Below, piece after piece: positions 19,347-30,339 of a stretch of DNA of 64,000 nt (positions are counted from its first letter, which is position 1; each line of letters begins with the position of its first letter). Under the pieces are notes generated by a model. That model was not told the origin of the DNA. It ran no database searches and was given only the letters and a program-made list of their open reading frames with translations. The DNA lies in contig JAJEKV010000057.1 in the NCBI GenBank assembly GCA_021234155.1, positions 2,695,821 to 2,759,820 of the forward strand, in the 5' to 3' direction. Position numbers and translations under genes: made by a program. This stretch comes from Isoetes taiwanensis (taxonomy: Eukaryota > Streptophyta > Lycopodiopsida > Isoetales > Isoetaceae).

Positions 19347-20249
19347 TAATAGTATATCACATTGATGTGTATTATAATAGTGTATTATCAAATTGATGTG
19401 TTTTATTCAATATGCATCAATATTACTCTGCAACAAAAGATGAGTTCCAGTTGGTGAGGTTAATTTTGTCATCACCCAAAACTCCAACTATAATTGTGTT
19501 TTATAGTCTATCTGCAATATATATTTTAATGAGCTTGCCTAGGTCTTCATTTACAGGTTGATGCTCGTCAAAGTACCTCAAGGGATTAGCAAATAGATTA
19601 CTGCTACGAGCTCTTGATGAGCGCCCTGTATCATTTGAAGGTGGCGCATAAAAAACTAGTGACACTTTCTCACAGGTTGCCTGGAATGGGTTCATTATCA
19701 ATCATATGCTGCTTCGACTCTTCTTTGCTCTATGTTTTGGCCATTGGTAGGTATAGCCCATTGTGTGCTGAGATAGAACTTGCCTGTTTTAATCATTTCT
19801 GTGATTGTGCATGTCAATACATTTGATAACTAGCAAAATGACAGATTTTTAAAAGTAAGTTTTTAGGATGTAGGCAAACCTCGTCTTTGATTTCACCTGC
19901 TCCATAAAGCGTATATTTTTTCTTTGCCTCTCATCAATTCTGCTAGTAATAATACATTGTGCACACGCACACTAAAATAAAGTTTTCCAAAATTCTTCAT
20001 GCAATAATCTAGCATACCTTCAAAGCAATGCAGCTTAGTATCCCTTAGCGTCCTGCACGTTATTTTTGCTCCAGCTGGCTTTGTGGTGTTCCATCTCATG
20101 GCTGCTTTGAGTAATGCTTCAACATCTTGGACACCTACGGTTTTGAATTTTGTTGTGGCTTGGAAGTGGCGATGATCTAGATTGGATCTACACTCAGTGG
20201 CAACTAATCTATGTTCTATGGCTTTTTCATTTGATTCCACCTCAACTTA
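19347..20249 (-). pseudogene. Rep-like (candidate HUH/Y1 endonuclease) mobile-element remnant, copy 1
   Basis: On the minus strand an open fragment (20246-19893) begins after a stop. It reads VESNEKAIEHRLVATECRS, then DHRHFQATTKFKTVGV and GMLDYCMKNFGK. HRHFQ and YCMK, about 55 residues apart, have the order and spacing of the HUH and YxxK motifs of rolling-circle Rep proteins. HRH lacks the usual middle hydrophobic residue, so the match is suggestive only. A frame change near 19910 leads to LYGAGEIKDEVCLHPKN and a continuation (about 19840-19500) shared with copy 2 (TGK-, QWAIPTNGQN, GPPSNDT, RYLDEHQP). The N-terminal motif is missing. If Rep-type, a Replitron-like or other HUH element is the best candidate. 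A 47-bp inverted repeat flanks this copy (18984-19030 and 21219-21263). Confidence 0.45.
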
Positions 20250-21218
20250 GTTTTTCATTCTCCAACCCAATTTTTATTTTTTTGGCAAGAGTTGTCAGGC
20301 CCACAAGGTTGGTAGTACCAAATGTTGACTTCAAACTCGGGTCCGTACTTCTGCTTTAATTCCGACTTCGCTACCTCGGTTCCAACTAATTCTTAACCTC
20401 TAGTCACGTTTGACATGTTTTCTTTGCCTCCACCTTCAATCCTTATCTTGACCTCGACTGTTCAACGTCATTCTCGCATCATTCGCGTCGTAGGCCCTCT
20501 CTATTCTTGTTTCAACAAAGCCACCCAATCCATTGCCACTTCGTAACGTTTATACATTTGTTTTCCACCCACAGGCTCATTTCTAGGAACAGCTCCAATT
20601 TTGATCTTACGTAATGTTTGTTTGTAGATAGATTGAAATATGCGTTTCTAGAAGTTTGTCCATGTTAGTGTGCGGGGTCTTTTCAATCTTCTCATTGGTC
20701 TTGTGAGGTTTACTTCATTAGCTTTTCGGGCTCGTATTTTCTAATTATTTTCTTTCGATTGTTGTTTTGAAGATCCACACTAGCATATGGCTCTTCAACT
20801 TGGAAGCATTCTGGGAAGGGACTCGCAAAGAACACAAAAACTGGCCGACCACTAGAGAACTTTCTTATCTACAAGCCCAGCCGACGAGAAACGTCTAAAT
20901 GTCGAGCAACATCACGAACCACATAGCAAGATGGAGAACATGAGGACCGCCCTTAGCCATGAACACGAACATCAACACGTGGAACTCCCCGGGCAGTTAG
21001 TGCAGACGGAAGAGGAGCCTTGGCAAGTTAAAAAATCAAGCGTGAACAAGCTAGAAAGATGGGGATAGATAGGCTTGTCATTCATCATAGCAGCAGTATA
21101 CAATGTGTGGGAAAAATCTGAATGGGGAGCTGACCATAGGAACAATGTCTAGCTACCCCATAAATGAAATACGAAAGATGCAGAGGCAAGAGGGAGGACA
21201 ATGGCGACGACTTTTCAT
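20250..21218. other. Intergenic sequence inside the inverted-repeat unit
   Basis: No gene recognised. The segment lies between the Rep-like remnant and the right inverted-repeat arm. It could be cargo or filler of the same unit. Confidence 0.4.
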
Positions 21219-21263
21219 CGGGATAAAAAACCCCGCCCTTTTGGGTTTTCGAGGAAAACCCTA
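21219..21263. repeat. Right inverted-repeat arm of the 18984-21263 unit
   Basis: CGGGATAAAAAACCCCGCCC and the following bases up to CCCTA are the reverse complement of 18984-19030 with only two or three differences. Confidence 0.75.
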
Positions 21264-21482
21264 ATGGGAAATGGTCGCCAACGGCCTCGAGGGTGCCCTG
21301 AAGAGCAAGGTAGGAAATTGGTGAAACCTGAAAAAAGGAGAAATGCCTAGAAAGTATCCGTTAAACGTAAGGAAAATAGGTACAACCATGGCAGGCGAGC
21401 ACCCCATAATAAAAATAGCACCTAGAAAGCAAGAAACACCCATTAGACATTAGGAACCGGAAACAACATATATAGAAAAAGA

Positions 21483-21607
21483 AAACATCACCGAAAGGTG
21501 GAAAAGGAAAAAATAGCGTCACCAACGGGTGGAAATCATCTAGCATCACCCAACGGGTGGAAAAATATAGATAGCATCACCAGTGGGTGGAAAATAATTT
21601 GCATCAC
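21483..21607. repeat. Array of CACC...GGTG hairpin units (left part)
   Basis: Four units of about 28-31 bases carry a short palindrome (for example CATCACCCAACGGGTGGA) with varying A-rich spacers. The array resumes at 22787-22822 after an LTR-like insertion with two more units. Confidence 0.7.
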
Positions 21608-22786
21608 TGTAACACACCTAGGGGGTTGAGGGATAAGTAAATAATTTTTAATGTTAACCTCAGGTCAGGAATGTTTAAAAGAATTGCAATGGTTGGGAAA
21701 CAAATTGAATATGGGTGTCTATACTAAGGTACGGTAGATATCTGAGGAAAATAGTGGTAATATCTGAACTAGAATAGCAGATCTATGATTAGAGGAGATT
21801 ATCTAGATAAGAATTTGTAAGAATAGGAAGATATTTCTATTATTGGAAAGGAGAGGATATTGTTCTAATTTTAGAAAAGGCAGATAGTATTAAAAACAAG
21901 GCAAACTTTAAAATGTCATAACTCGGTGAGCGATTATCAGAATGGAGCGGTCTTAAGCATTCTGGAAAGCCCTCGGAGTCTAGTTTCAGAATTAGGGTAG
22001 CATCTCTCATAACACCTTACGGTTAGAGAGATATCGCAAAAAAGGTGGACAGGGGTCAAATAAGACTACACGTGGAAGATCCTTTGGTGGGTAGCCGGAG
22101 CCGGATCTTTGGAGTTTCTGTTAGTTTGGAGTTATCGTTTCTTTTGTTTAGTAGTTTGTCGAAAAGCTTACATGTTTTATTTTGTTATTGATTCTTTGTG
22201 CTTGCAAATATAATATAACATTAAAGAATGAACTTGTTTGAATGAACCCGCCCCTTCGTCGTTGCCGGAGGGCTGGAGCGGTTGAGCAACGTGCATACCA
22301 GGTGATTGGTATGTGTCATTGCCAAAGGCTGGGCGGTAAAGCAACGCACATACCAGGTGATTTGTATATGAACGTGCATCCGTGTCGCGAACGGTGTACG
22401 TGAGAGCCCGGGCGAGGGATTGATCATCCCTGAATCACAGTAAGTTATAAGAAGATGTTCTATGCGTGACTAACATTTGTGTGCTTATTGTCTATGTGAC
22501 TAACGATTCGCCTCAGGTTAAGGTAATGGTTTACCCACTTAGTCCTTCCCTGGACTAACCCCCCACCACTTCTTTCTCATTTCTTACAGATTAATCTGGT
22601 AGCTACGTGATTGTTGAGCGAGGGGAGCACGAGTGATAGTAGAGATGTTGTCTTGCGTAGATTCCTACTTAGTTTCAATTGTAACCTTGAGCTTATAAAT
22701 TTTTATTAAAGAAAGATATTTATTGTTCGAGTTCCATTACTCTCTCTTGTTTGATCTCAAGTGCTTAACGCTCTAGGAGCGTTTCA
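21608..22786 (+). mobile_element. Probable solo LTR (Gypsy type)
   Basis: A 1179-bp block beginning TGTAACACACC and ending GCGTTTCA interrupts the hairpin array. Flanks are ATCAC and ATCAT, a 5-bp duplication with one mismatch. It contains no protein-coding signal, and carries the AGCGATTATCAGAATGGAGC-like and ACTAACCCCCCACC stretches typical in style of long Gypsy LTRs. A TATA-type signal was not fixed. It is read as the product of LTR-LTR recombination. Confidence 0.55.
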
Positions 22787-22922
22787 ATCATCCATCGGGT
22801 GGAAAAAGCATCACCCAAGGGGTGGTCAGTACTGAGCAAAAACAGATAAAAAATAGATGAGCCCAAACAATACATAAGGGCGGGAAATAGATGAGCCCAA
22901 ACAATACATAAGGGTGGGTAGG
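22787..22922. repeat. Hairpin array (right part) and a 33-bp tandem pair
   Basis: Two further CATC(A)CC...GGGTGG units lie at 22787-22822. At 22853-22918 the unit AGATGAGCCCAAACAATACA... is repeated twice with a period of 33 bases. Confidence 0.65.
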
Positions 22923-23335
22923 GTGGGAAGCAATGGACAAGGAAAGAGATGTTGCTGTGAGAAGACACCGATAATTAGCCACAAGAATGACGAGCACATA
23001 TATAGCTGCTCGTCCTGTCCCAGAATAACGATCCGAAGGCTCGGATTGATGCCATTTGTTATTATTGTTTTTTGGGCATTTCATATTATTCTTCTACCTT
23101 GAATGTTGTTGTAGCCCATTGTTGACGTTATTTCGGAGACTCATGCTGCCTATTGTCTTTTTATGACTTGGAAATTGTGGTAGTGGTTATTGTGATTGTT
23201 TGAATGGTTCATGTTTCTAAATTGTTCTTCTTTTGCTTGAACGTTTTTGGTACCTTAATGCTCCGGATTTAGGTTTCAAATTTGGCTATGACTGAGGCTC
23301 TTCATTTGTGCCTCAGGACTGGGAAAATAACTGGG

Positions 23336-23434
23336 CTGCCCTATGTCACCCATGTGTGAATATGAAACCCAAATCAAAGGGGATGTAAGGGGGATTTTAA
23401 TTTAAAAGTAATGGATGTAATGGTTTGTGTTAAC
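23336..23434 (+). repeat. Single copy of the foldback-arm family
   Basis: CTGCCCTATGTCACCCATGT through GGATGTAATGGTTTGTGTTAA matches the inner and middle parts of both arms of the element at 48655-49292, with substitutions. It is therefore a dispersed family and not a local palindrome. Confidence 0.65.
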
Positions 23435-24082
23435 TCTAAAATCTTTTAGCTCCTTTGGGCCTTGGAAATTGTGTAGGGAATGATGGACAAAGGAGAGAAC
23501 ATATGTGATGATATTATAGATTTATTGAAAAGATTTTATTGATATATTTATTTAGGAATTAACACAAACCATAAAATAGCAAATCAAATAGAAAGTAACA
23601 TGGGAAGTCCATCTGCTTCAATAAAGATAGTGATTTAAGATACAATAGATATCTTCATTGATTTGCTTGTCGAACAGTCTACAGAGGCCAGTTAGCCTGT
23701 TTGTTTGAGTACTTAACTGCCTATGTTGGTATATGTCCAATTATGTATGCAATCAATCATCAAGTTCTCTTTAGAATTCAGTGCATTATGGATTTGCTGC
23801 ATAGATGAGCGCATGTCATTGATGTATCCAACTAACCATAATGATATCACGTCAATAGGGTCTTCGCCATGTAGAGGTGCTGGTTACGCTGATGGTGGTG
23901 GGTCTAATTTCGTTTATAGGGCTCTCTGGGGTCAATATCATTGTTGACTTCAGACGTGAGAGGAATATCACGTAGAGTTGATGCATTGGGGGATTCAATA
24001 GCCTGCATAAAGGAAAGAAATTGATTAGATTGATATTGGATTTGAAAAAAGTTTTCTTTATCAGCAATATGAATTGAAATTA
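23435..24082. other. Intergenic sequence, possibly part of the Rep-like element
   Basis: Minus-strand open stretches here (for example IESPNASTLRDIPLTSEV, about 23990-23930) look protein-like but match nothing I recognise. They could be cargo downstream of the Rep-like copy 2. Confidence 0.3.
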
Positions 24083-24650
24083 AATAATAATATATCACAT
24101 TGATGTGTATTATAATAGTGTATTATCACATTGATGTATTATTCAATATGCATCAATATTACTCTGAAATAAAAGATGAGTTCCAATTGGTGAGGTTAAT
24201 TTTGTCATCACCCAAAACTCCAACTATAATTGTGTTTTGGAGTCAATCTGCAATATATGCTTTAATGAGCTCCTCTGGGTCTTCATTTAGAGGTTGGTGC
24301 TCGTCCAAGTACCTCGGGGGATTAGCAAATAGATTACTGTTATGAGCTCTTGATGAGCGTTCTGTGTCATTTGAAGGTGGTCCATAAAAAACTAGTGACA
24401 CTTTCTCACAGGTTGCCTGGAATTGGTTCATTATAAATCGTATGATGTTTCGACTCTTATTTGCTCTATGTTTTGGCCATTGGTAGGTATAGCCCATTGT
24501 GTGATGAGATACTTGCCTGTTTTAATCATTTCTGTGATTGTGCATGTCAGTGGTGGTTTACGATGATTGGACATTTGATAAGTAGCAAAATGACAGACTC
24601 CTACGGTTTTGAATTTGGTATGCATGCTATGTGGCAATTAATCCTGCATG
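24083..24650 (-). pseudogene. Rep-like mobile-element remnant, copy 2 (internally deleted)
   Basis: About 500 bp is clearly homologous to 19347-19848 and, past a junction at 24599, to 20133 onward. Relative to copy 1 about 285 bp is missing, so KFKTVGV is joined directly to CHFATYQM and the putative YCMK motif is lost. The shared C-terminal part (TGKYLITQWAIPTNGQN, ATCEKVSLVFYGPPSNDT, RYLDEHQPLNEDPEELI) ends at a stop near 24243. Beyond it, the outer end has two CACATTGATGTG palindromes (about 24095 and 24131), the first also present in copy 1. The other end is cut by a LINE insertion. Confidence 0.45.
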
Positions 24651-25653
24651 ACAATGCTCTATAAAGATCAAGGATTTCTGGAATTGGCTGTCCCAAATTA
24701 GCCCCAACCTGAAAATTCCAGACTTGGACACCATTTCCACTTCTGCTCAACTGCTGCAACCTCAGGATTCCAAAGTTAACTCAACCATCCTTCAACTTGC
24801 CCTGTGGATTGTCTGGAAGCACAGAAATAATGTGGCACTGGCAGATAAGAAGTGTGATCTTGTCTGGATGAAGCTCAACTTTCAATTTGAGCTGACCAGA
24901 TGTGCTCTGGCTCATAAGGCCATAAAACGAGAGAAATTTGATTCTGATTGGCTTCTTTGGGGAACCTTTAAGTCTAATTTCTTTGTTGTCCGTTTTAACT
25001 CCCTGATTGACCCGAATTCCTTTGTGGACTGCAGCATTTTTGAACAGTGTGGTGCAGGTCTTCAGGGGGACAATTCTGCCGGATGACGTTCCTACTCACC
25101 ACTCAGGGACCCCCAGACAAGCTGTTAGAGCGACATTTCGCCTCAAATTTCTACTGAAAGAAGCATACAACGCTCATATTTTGCACAAGTTTATTGGTGC
25201 TAACAATCGACTTCTGACAGAGAAGCAGTTCTCCTGTTTAAGATCTATGTATTACTACCACAAAGGTAGATGTGAAGCTGCTGCTGGTGTCTTATTGGAC
25301 ATTATACAGGTCCCCATTGATGAATTGCTGTTGCTTACCCCTTCCTGGGCCGAAATCAACTGGATGGCGCCCCCGTCTTTTGCCATGCCTATCTCTGCTA
25401 CTCACTCCTTCCCGGATCTGCCTGCAATCCCTGCTTCCCTTCTCAATTTATCGTCTCTCCCGCTTCATACTCCCCCTCCTTCATGTAATCCTCCTCCTGC
25501 AGATGGAATTTGGCTTTGATGGTGCTCCTTCAGCAAATGGTTTTTGGTTGTAATTTTTGGTCTGGTTTTTCTGAGACTGATACTTGGTATTTGGGCTCTG
25601 AGCCCCATTTTGTATGGTTTTAATTTATGATCAATAGAATCCTTCCTTTTCCT

Positions 25654-25694
<41 letters not shown>

Positions 25695-25709
25695 AATGCT
25701 CTATAAAGA
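24651..25709 (+). mobile_element. 5'-truncated LINE with poly(A) tail and 17-bp target duplication
   Basis: ACAATGCTCTATAAAGA stands at 24651-24667 and 25693-25709. Between them lie about 1 kb of LINE 3' sequence and a run of 39 A (25655-25693). Coding remnants belong to the region after the LINE reverse transcriptase zinc knuckle: LALWIVWKHRNNVALADKK, then PRQAVRATFRLKFLLKEAYN in another frame, ending in a Pro/Ser-rich stretch. LWIIW-type motifs also occur in the LINE remnant near 27950. This is target-primed reverse transcription with 5' truncation. The long pure A tail suggests a fairly recent event. It landed in the Rep-like copy 2. Confidence 0.88.
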
Positions 25710-27940
25710 ACTCAAGCACATCATCTATTAGTTTTTGGATCCGTACCCCCAATCCCTATCGTTATCGGTACAACTCCACTCATTATGCCTTTAGTTTTGC
25801 ATTGCTACGTCTTCTTCCCTTGCTTCTTCCTTCTTTTGCATTTTCTTTGATTATTTTTAGAATTGCCTATATCACTTGGACTTGATGTATGAATGCTAAT
25901 CAAATCTTTTTCATCATCATCAAAAATAGCCCCCCCCCCCGTTTTTTACTGGGCTAGATTCTCTTTTCACTACACCTCTGATATATGTAGATTGTCCTGG
26001 CTCTTGACGTGGTGGGGACTTATCTACATCTAAGGCATTGCAAAATACCTCAATACATGGTGATATTTTCCTGTACAGGGTGATTGATCTCATATGTGAT
26101 GCCTTCAATCCTATTCATGCTAATGAGCTTGCAGCTCGTCTGTTTCATGCCATTCTTCTCATTGTTAATTGTGCATTAAAGAGAGAACAAATACGAGTCC
26201 TTAAAAAGAAGAAATACTAATGAAAGTCCAGGGGGTGCGCCTATCATATAGGGGTACCTCATGTGCGTGCAAGGGGTCACCAAAACCCCCCTTGTATATG
26301 CCTTCAAATTCTGCCAAAAACTCCCATTTGAGCCATATATTATACCAGACTCACCCACAAAAACCCCTTAGATAAAAGTATATGTATGGTTGAAAGCCCC
26401 AAAAAAAACCCGTTTGGGTCACTCACTGGCTAAAACTATGTGACCTTCGCCACTTGAATGCAAGTATAAATGTTAATGGTCTATTGAGTGTAGTGTGTTT
26501 TGCTACTTATTGATATTGTTGCAAAATAATACACTTGTGCATATGTATATCAGGTGCTAGAAGGTAGTAAAGTTTCTGCTATTTTGCTAAAGATCGAGAT
26601 AGAGGACATTATCAGTCAGGGTAAAGCTGCGAGTAAGAACGACAACAACAACAGAGTTTTTTCATAATTTTGGGTTTTGACAATTTGACTGAAGCATGAC
26701 AAGGATTTTTGTAGATCTGATACAAAGATAGCCTAGAAATGTTAATCTTCTTAAATTTAGCCTGTAATAGAACAATTTTGGCCTCAAATTTGAGGCTAAC
26801 AGCGGCAGTAAGGGCCATGAATCTCGAACAAATGAAACAAAATGGAATGGGTGCTTTTTTTCTCAGTTTGTGCAAAACAATTTATAACAAAATCATTCAC
26901 AGGTAAAAGCAGAAGATAGATAGATCTGCGAGCAATAATGGAAGCAAAGGAAGGGTTTTTCATTTATTTTTGGGAGGCCCAGAAGTTTTTTTCTTTATAG
27001 ACCAGGAGTGTTATTTTCACCTGGTGGATCCAAATTTGAATACATCAGAATCATTGATGGCTTGTAACTGTACAAAAAAAGAAAATGTTTCCTCTCTTCG
27101 ATCGAGAAAGCCTTTGGGCCATTTTATTTTTCGACAAATTGTTGTAGCCTTCTAGATTAAGAACACGAATAAAGTGAAGAATGAAGAACAAAAGCAAGAA
27201 TAAGAAAGCATAATCTACATCTCAAGCTTTTTCATTTTCCTAAAGATATTGACGCCCAGACTTGTCTAATCAGAACCAGAACAAAAAACCAATGTGTAGC
27301 ATTAACTAGTATAACAGAAGCTATGATCTCGTGCCAATATATAGCAAGAATCCACTCCGCAAGCAACAACAAGAATTGAGAAGGCAAGAGTTTAGAGGGC
27401 AAAAGTTATGCGGTCGGTTTGATATATATGAATGCAGTGCTTGACAACAACAGCCATTAGATTGTTTAAGTCAATCCAAATCAACGTCTCAAAAATGGTG
27501 CACACTAGAAATACTGTTTAGTATGTCGCTCGAATACAACACCAAAGTTATAGAAAAACGATGTGGAAAAACATATAAAACCCTATTATTATGTTAGATA
27601 TGTGGACTTTTAAAAGCTCTTCTTCTTCTTTACTAAAAGCAAAATTGTCCAATTTGAAAAGGCTTAATTACTAAACAATAATCTTTGATCAAGCAAATGC
27701 CTTTTATGAACTTTTAAGTTCCGTTGAAATCTTTCATATAATGACATGTTGTGTCCTAATGTAGAGGAATATTGACTGAAGACTAGTACACAATTGGATG
27801 CGAGGTGAGTGAATCTCTTTCACATATCCTTTTTTGTCCTAAGATTACTGAGTTCTAACATTGGGTATGTCCTGTCCTGGGACTAGATATACACCAACTT
27901 AGGTGGCCTAGTGTTATATTGGTCTCGGACACATGCTCCA
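25710..27940. other. Intergenic sequence, no gene recognised
   Basis: AT-rich with a C run at 25930-25940 and short G/C-rich clusters at 26228-26320. The open stretches at 26038-26220 and 26612-26875 have no recognisable motifs. Confidence 0.45.
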
Positions 27941-27944
27941 TTTC

Positions 27945-28232
27945 TGATTTTTCAGTAACGCCACCCTTTGGATTATTTGGAGACATCGCTGTGATGTGGC
28001 TCTAGGGGAACAAAGCATCTCTATCGACAAGCTAAAGAATTACTTTAGTATGGAAGTGGCTTTAATGGCTTTGTCCCACCATAGGAAGATGGGGGTGAGC
28101 TACCATAAGGGACCGGACAGAATTGGAAAGATTGAAGGGTTTTATATTCACTTTAAATGTCATTGGACAAGTTCTGAGGACCTAGCCCCAAATATTGAGA
28201 TAGGTAGAGGAAACAATCTGAATAACTGAGTA
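27945..28232 (+). pseudogene. LINE C-terminal remnant
   Basis: ATLWIIWRHRCDVALGEQSISIDKLKNYF and onward runs open to the stop at 28227-28229. The WIIWRHR..VAL block is the same as WIVWKHRNNVAL in the LINE at 24668-25692. The zinc knuckle and RT are absent and no poly(A) tail is evident. Confidence 0.6.
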
Positions 28233-28404
28233 TATATGGTTTCCCTTCCTACTTGCTAATGTGGAAATAGGAGTTTCTAAAGTACACATAGTAATGATGC
28301 ATAGGATCTATAACATTGGCGATAATTCTTTCTATCTGTTCAGTGTGAGAACTCTTTGTATATAATAAAAAAAAGTACACTCTTACCCTAAAAAAGAGAA
28401 AAAA

Positions 28405-28460
28405 AAGGAAAGGAAACAAGGTGCTGCGCACGGAGGGTTGCCCTCCATGGCCGGAGGGTG
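28405..28460 (-). repeat. Family A short repeat, reverse copy
   Basis: Read on the minus strand: GGCCATGGAGGGCAACCCTC, then CGTGCGCAGCACCTTGTTT and a pyrimidine-rich tail, matching about 16890-16935. Confidence 0.6.
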
Positions 28461-30120
28461 AAGTGGCTTAAATCATAGTTCAAAGTCATATTTTGACAAT
28501 CAATTCAAAACGATAACCCCGAACATTTAGAAACGAAATCCTCTGTAGCCAACGAACTACCTTTATCTTCAAAATGCAGCTAAAGAACCTGTGAGTTTAG
28601 AAAGAACCTGTGAGTTTAGATATCAGCCACGCAGGGAGGGGGATTGTATAAGACACTCTACCCATGATTCGTTGTTAATAATATTGAAGACTATGGTGCG
28701 TTTTGATCTGTTTTTTTTAGATTTATTTTAAGTAGCTATTTGCAGGACCTGGGTTATAGCTTCTCATACCAGTTGTCGAATATATTTTGTTGCGCATTTC
28801 AATTGATCATCTGGGCCAAGAATTGAGACCAGCAGTGACCCTTACTATATTATTATTGTGATATTCGAGTGAGGCTTATGCATTGTGGAATGCCTCTACA
28901 AGTATTTTGTCTCCTTTTATGATTGAATTTTATCATGTAAAGCCCCAAGCTATGAGTTATTGTTCTTTGGTCGTAAAAGACTATGGAACGGTTAAAGAAA
29001 TCAAGCAAGGAAGAAAAGTTGCATTAACTTTTTTAGGAGACCACCTAGGCCCATGGGACAGCTAGGAGCTTAGCTAGGGACCTGGAGCAATGACAACAAA
29101 GAATGATATTTCCATCTTGCCTTTTATGAAGATTACATAAGTAAATAAAGGCAAAGGAAAATTTTAGAAACAGGTAAGAGGAATAGTCACAAATTGAAAA
29201 ATAAAACATAATTATCCAAGTGAATAAACAATCAAATTTAAGCGAGCATGCCTTACAATAATACTGGCACCTTGCCTCAACTATGTAAGCTACCTTACAA
29301 AATAGAAAACCCTAACTATTTTTCTTAGCATTGATGTGATTTTAGATTTTAGGTTGACCATTTTAGACCCTTTTCGTATATCTATAGCTATACATGCCAG
29401 TGTATATTTATATCTTCACCAAGGGGCAAAAACGACTCTAGCCTGAAGCTCTTGCTCATGCATTAAAAGGGAGGGCTACCACATAAGTGAAAGCAAATGT
29501 GAAGCACAACCGGTTTTCAAGGGAAGGCCAAAACATGAAGCACAACCCTGAAACAAACATGAAGCATAACCCAAACTCATTGACCTCGAGAGTCGAGTTT
29601 CGTCAAAATTACCCAAACACTTCGAAGACAGCTGGCATATGACAGGCATTTTTAAATAGGTATTATTTTCATATTGATGTCAAGTTAAGCGTACATAATT
29701 TCCCCAAACATATTGAGATATCTTGTTTTACATCGATGTTAGATTGAGCCTAAATAATTTCTTCTGAACATTTTAGGATATATCTTGTTTCATAAAATTT
29801 ATCCAAACCACACAGCATGTATAGCATGTACAATGACTTAACATAATTTACTTGCAAGGGTAAAACTCTTTGAAAGTCTTGACAAATTGCAGTTCCATGT
29901 AGTAAGTTTCATCTAAAGATAACCAGCTCATCAAAATATTAGAGCATTTCAACTCAAAACATTTTACTTTTTATAAGTATGTGAAACCCAATCATCTCAA
30001 TCAACAAGTTTGAAACTTGCAAAACCAGTAAGTAACCCTTTACAAGCACAGGTTTTAAGCATGAATCTATAGGAACAGTTTTCAACCATGTATATGCCCC
30101 ATGAACAATCCATGGAGGCA
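28461..30120. other. Intergenic sequence
   Basis: No gene supported. Two related stretches of about 70 bp at 29650-29790 (each with a TCTTGTTT end) look like a decayed duplication. Confidence 0.4.
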
Positions 30121-30125
30121 AAAGA

Positions 30126-30257
30126 CTACTCTTTGACAAGTTTGTGTGTTGTACAGCAAGCAGGAGTATCAATCTCTTTTGAAGACACCTGCTTAAAAAT
30201 TTTATTGATGACTTTCCTTCGCATGGAACCCGGTCGGCGTATACCAAAATCTATAGC
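30126..30257 (-). other. Candidate exon of unknown gene
   Basis: On the minus strand a good acceptor (CCTGCAG at about 30258-30264) precedes an open frame AIDFGIRRPGSMRRKVINKI, FKQVSSKEIDTPACC, ending at a TAG near 30126. The text looks protein-like and lies downstream of the FtsH-like gene remnant, but I recognise no family. It could be a 3' exon of that gene or a captured fragment. Confidence 0.3.
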
Positions 30258-30339
30258 CTGCAGGCACGAAAAGCAAAATCACGAAAAGTTAAATATATTA
30301 GGATCACTTTCGCATAGTAGGTTATATCTTTGGAGACCA

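Noticed and set aside
21483-22822. CRISPR-like look of the hairpin-repeat array
   Set aside because: The units are short, variable and A-rich, the setting is a plant genome, and no cas genes are present; a satellite or transposon array is more likely.
23852-24098. Minus-strand open frames next to Rep-like copy 2
   Set aside because: Protein-like in part but broken and unrecognised; the evidence is too weak to call a gene, so it is noted only as possible cargo.
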